This document shows positions 61,888 through 64,000 of a DNA stretch of 64,000 nt, one piece after another (positions within the stretch are counted from its first letter, which is position 1; each line of letters opens with the position of its first letter). Position numbers and translations under genes: made by a program. The stretch covers positions 3,243,501 through 3,307,500 of the forward strand of contig NZ_CP093340.1 in the NCBI RefSeq assembly GCF_022637415.1. Reading direction: 5' to 3'. The DNA is from Luteimonas sp. S4-F44. Lineage in GTDB: Bacteria; Pseudomonadota; Gammaproteobacteria; Xanthomonadales; Xanthomonadaceae. The notes under the pieces were generated by a model. It was not told where the DNA came from and did not search any database. It saw only the letters and a list, made by a program, of their open reading frames with translations.

Positions 61888-64000
61888 ATGCTGCCGGGCT
61901 GGATCCTGCTGCTGGTGTCGCTGGGCTACGCCGCGTTGCTGTTCGCGGTGGCGTGGTATGGCGACCGGCGGCCGCTGTATCCACAGCGGCCGTGGCTGCG
62001 CCCGCTGGTCTACAGCCTGGCGCTGGCGGTGTACTGCTCGTCGTGGACCTTCTACGGCGCGGTCGGCACTGCCGCGCGCCAGGGCATCGGTTACCTGCCG
62101 ATCTACCTCGGCCCGCTGCTCGTGCTGCTGTTCGGCTGGCGCATCCTCGAGCGACTGGCGCTGATCGCGCAGTCGCAGAACACCGTCTCGATCGCCGACT
62201 TCATCGCCTCGCGCTACGGCCGCTCGCAGCGGCTGGCGGCGATGGTCGCGGGCATCGCGCTGGTGGCGGCAGTGCCGTACCTGGCGCTGCAGTACAAGGC
62301 GGTGGCGATCAGCCTGGGCGTGCTCGGCGGCCCGGATGACGCGGTCACGCCATTCGGCGACCCGGCGTTCTACGTCGCGGTGCTGATGGCACTGTTCGCC
62401 ATCCTGTTCGGCACCCGCAAGGTCGATGCCACCGAGCACCGGCCCGGCCTGATGCTGGCGGTGGCGCTCGAATCACTGATCAAGCTGCTGGCGTTGGTCA
62501 CGGTCGGCCTGTTCGCGACGCTGTGGCTGGGCGCGCGCGACCTGCACATGGTCGAGGCCACACGCGCGCTGATCGACAACGCGCCGCCCAGCGGCTTCGT
62601 GGCGCAGAGCCTGCTCGCGTTCGCGGCGCTGATCTGTCTGCCGCGCCAGTTCCACGTGGCGGTGGTCGAATGCGGCGACGTGCGCGACATCCGTCGTGCA
62701 CGCTGGCTGTTCGGCGGCTACCTGATGATCGTCTGCCTGATGGTGCTGCCGATCGCCAGCGCCGGCGTCACGTTGTTCGGCCGCGACGGCCCGGTCGCCC
62801 CCGACAGCTTCGTGCTGGCGCTGCCGATGGCCGAGAACGCCAACGTGATCGCGCTGTTCGCCTACATCGGCGGGTTCTCGGCGGCGACCGGCATGGTCAT
62901 CGTGTCGTCGGTCGCGCTGGCGACGATGCTCAGCAACGACCTGGTGATGCCGCTGCTGCTGCGCCGCGGCTACGCCGAACGCCACGGCGGCAATGTCGGC
63001 TCCACCGTGCTGTGGATCCGCCGGGTGGCGATCATCGCGCTGGCCGCATTGGCCTATGGGTACTACCGGGTCAGCGGCTCGGACACCACGCTGGCCGCTT
63101 ACGGCTTGATGTCGTTCGCGGCGGTGGCGCAGTTCGCGCCGGCGCTGATCGGCGGGCTGTACTGGCGCGGTGCCAGCCGCCGCGGCGTCGAGGCCGGGCT
63201 GTTGCTGGGCTTCGCGATCTGGAGCTACACGCTGATGCTGCCCGCGCTGACCGAGTCGGGCTGGATCCAGCCGCAGTGGCTCGATGCCGGCCCGTTCGGC
63301 ATCGCCTGGCTGCGGCCGCGCGCGCTGTTCGGGCTCGCCGGCTGGGACCCGCTGACCCACGGCACGTTCTGGTCGTTGCTTGGCAACGTCGGCGCGCTGC
63401 TGCTGGTGTCGGCGCGCTGGCGGCCCTCGCTCGACGAGCGCCTTCGCGCCGCACCCTTCCTCGACCCATATGCCGAGCGGCGTGCACTCGCATCGGAGGA
63501 CTGGAGCGGCAACATCCGCGTTGGCGACCTGCTAACGCTGATCGGCCGCATCGTCGGCGACCGCACCGCGCGACGCGCATTCGATGAACACGCGCAGACG
63601 CAGGCGCGGCCCTTGGTGCTCAATGCCTCGGCTGACCGGACCTGGCTGCAGTTTACCGAGCGCCAGCTCGCCGCCGCGGTCGGCGCCTCGTCGGCGCGCC
63701 TGTTGATGACCAGCGCACTCAAGGGCTCGGGCATGGAGGTCGACGAGGTCGTCGCGATGCTCGACGAGGCCGGCCAGGAACTGCGCTTCAACCGCGAGGT
63801 GCTGTCCTCGACACTGGAAAACATCGACCACGGCGTGAGCGTGGTCGACCGCACCATGCGCCTGGTGGCGTGGAATCGCAGCTACCAGCGCCTGTTCGGC
63901 TATCCCGACAACATGCTCTACGTCGGCCGTCCGGTCGCCGACCTGATCCGCTACAACGCCGAGCGCGGCGAGCTTGGCCCGCGCGACGCGATCGACATCC
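61888..64000 (+). CDS. CbrA-like sensor histidine kinase with solute symporter domain (3' truncated)
   Basis: An open frame from ATG 61888 to the window end, giving 704 residues. The first 520 form a sodium:solute symporter-like (SSS) domain with about thirteen helices (LVYSLALAVYCSSWTFYGAV, GYLPIYLGPLLVLLFGWRIL, SIADFIASRYGRSQRLAAM, GMVIVSSVALATMLSNDLVM). Then comes a linker (STAC-like, about 525-610), a helical stretch (EVLSSTLENIDHGVSVVDRT) and a PAS domain (WNRSYQRLFGYPDNML). This is the CbrA/NahK-hybrid kinase architecture, in which a transporter-like domain senses or imports a nutrient. The histidine kinase part lies outside. Confidence 0.88.
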   Translation, partial: MLPGWILLLVSLGYAALLFAVAWYGDRRPLYPQRPWLRPLVYSLALAVYCSSWTFYGAVGTAARQGIGYLPIYLGPLLVLLFGWRILERLALIAQSQNTVSIADFIASRYGRSQRLAAMVAGIALVAAVPYLALQYKAVAISLGVLGGPDDAVTPFGDPAFYVAVLMALFAILFGTRKVDATEHRPGLMLAVALESLIKLLALVTVGLFATLWLGARDLHMVEATRALIDNAPPSGFVAQSLLAFAALICLPRQFHVAVVECGDVRDIRRARWLFGGYLMIVCLMVLPIASAGVTLFGRDGPVAPDSFVLALPMAENANVIALFAYIGGFSAATGMVIVSSVALATMLSNDLVMPLLLRRGYAERHGGNVGSTVLWIRRVAIIALAALAYGYYRVSGSDTTLAAYGLMSFAAVAQFAPALIGGLYWRGASRRGVEAGLLLGFAIWSYTLMLPALTESGWIQPQWLDAGPFGIAWLRPRALFGLAGWDPLTHGTFWSLLGNVGALLLVSARWRPSLDERLRAAPFLDPYAERRALASEDWSGNIRVGDLLTLIGRIVGDRTARRAFDEHAQTQARPLVLNASADRTWLQFTERQLAAAVGASSARLLMTSALKGSGMEVDEVVAMLDEAGQELRFNREVLSSTLENIDHGVSVVDRTMRLVAWNRSYQRLFGYPDNMLYVGRPVADLIRYNAERGELGPRDAIDI

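Overview
The window is GC-rich chromosomal DNA (most third codon positions are G or C) from a gammaproteobacterium of the Xanthomonadaceae/Lysobacteraceae type, in the Lysobacter, Luteimonas, Stenotrophomonas and Xanthomonas neighbourhood. This placement is inferred from gene content: a TonB-dependent N-acetylglucosamine (GlcNAc) scavenging locus, a subclass B3 beta-lactamase very like L1 of Stenotrophomonas, a three-domain Grx4-type glutaredoxin, PutA, a CbrA-like kinase and a SURF1/CtaA/CtaB cytochrome aa3 region. I found no tRNA, rRNA, CRISPR array, prophage or insertion sequence. The DNA reads as core genome with a few accessory insertions.

Layout. 1-5.5 kb: end of a methyltransferase, a coupled unknown protein, lytic transglycosylase slt, cca, a small lipoprotein and the L1-like metallo-beta-lactamase. 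5.6-7.9 kb (minus): DUF72, VOC and AmgK-like sugar kinase genes. 7.9-20.4 kb: a divergent GlcNAc/chitooligosaccharide locus. Minus: transporter, LacI regulator, SIS-type deaminase, nagA, nagX. Plus: glucokinase-type kinase, TonB receptor, GH20 hexosaminidase. Two LacI-type operator candidates lie in the shared control region. 20.4-27.7 kb: VanZ, MidA-type methyltransferase, pteridine reductase, a decayed GGDEF fragment, folK, an MscS channel, folB, tsaD, then divergent rpsU-yqeY. 27.8-34.1 kb: envC, gpmI, a repeat-rich exported protein, an M28 peptidase and a HAD phosphatase.

34.3-40.9 kb holds the most unusual locus. A large autotransporter with an extended signal peptide is divergent from a 911-residue protein that joins an OmpR-type winged helix, a complete Ser/Thr kinase domain, one membrane segment and a TPR-like C-terminal half. 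Three direct repeats spaced 10-11 bp lie between them. I infer a membrane-anchored regulator-kinase controlling the autotransporter.

40.9-45.8 kb: tyrS, an M23 endopeptidase, anmK and an unknown membrane protein. 45.9-54.1 kb (minus): cytochrome c oxidase structural and assembly genes (coxB, ctaD, a 43-residue protein, ctaG, ctaE; then surf1, an SCO-like gene, ctaA, ctaB). 54.6-64.0 kb: putA, a polysaccharide deacetylase, the glutaredoxin fusion, a diguanylate cyclase, and the start of a CbrA-like sensor kinase cut by the window end. A dispersed double-hairpin repeat occurs four times, three of them between convergent genes. Cell-wall turnover is a recurring theme (slt, envC, M23 peptidase, anmK, AmgK-like kinase, GlcNAc genes, beta-lactamase).
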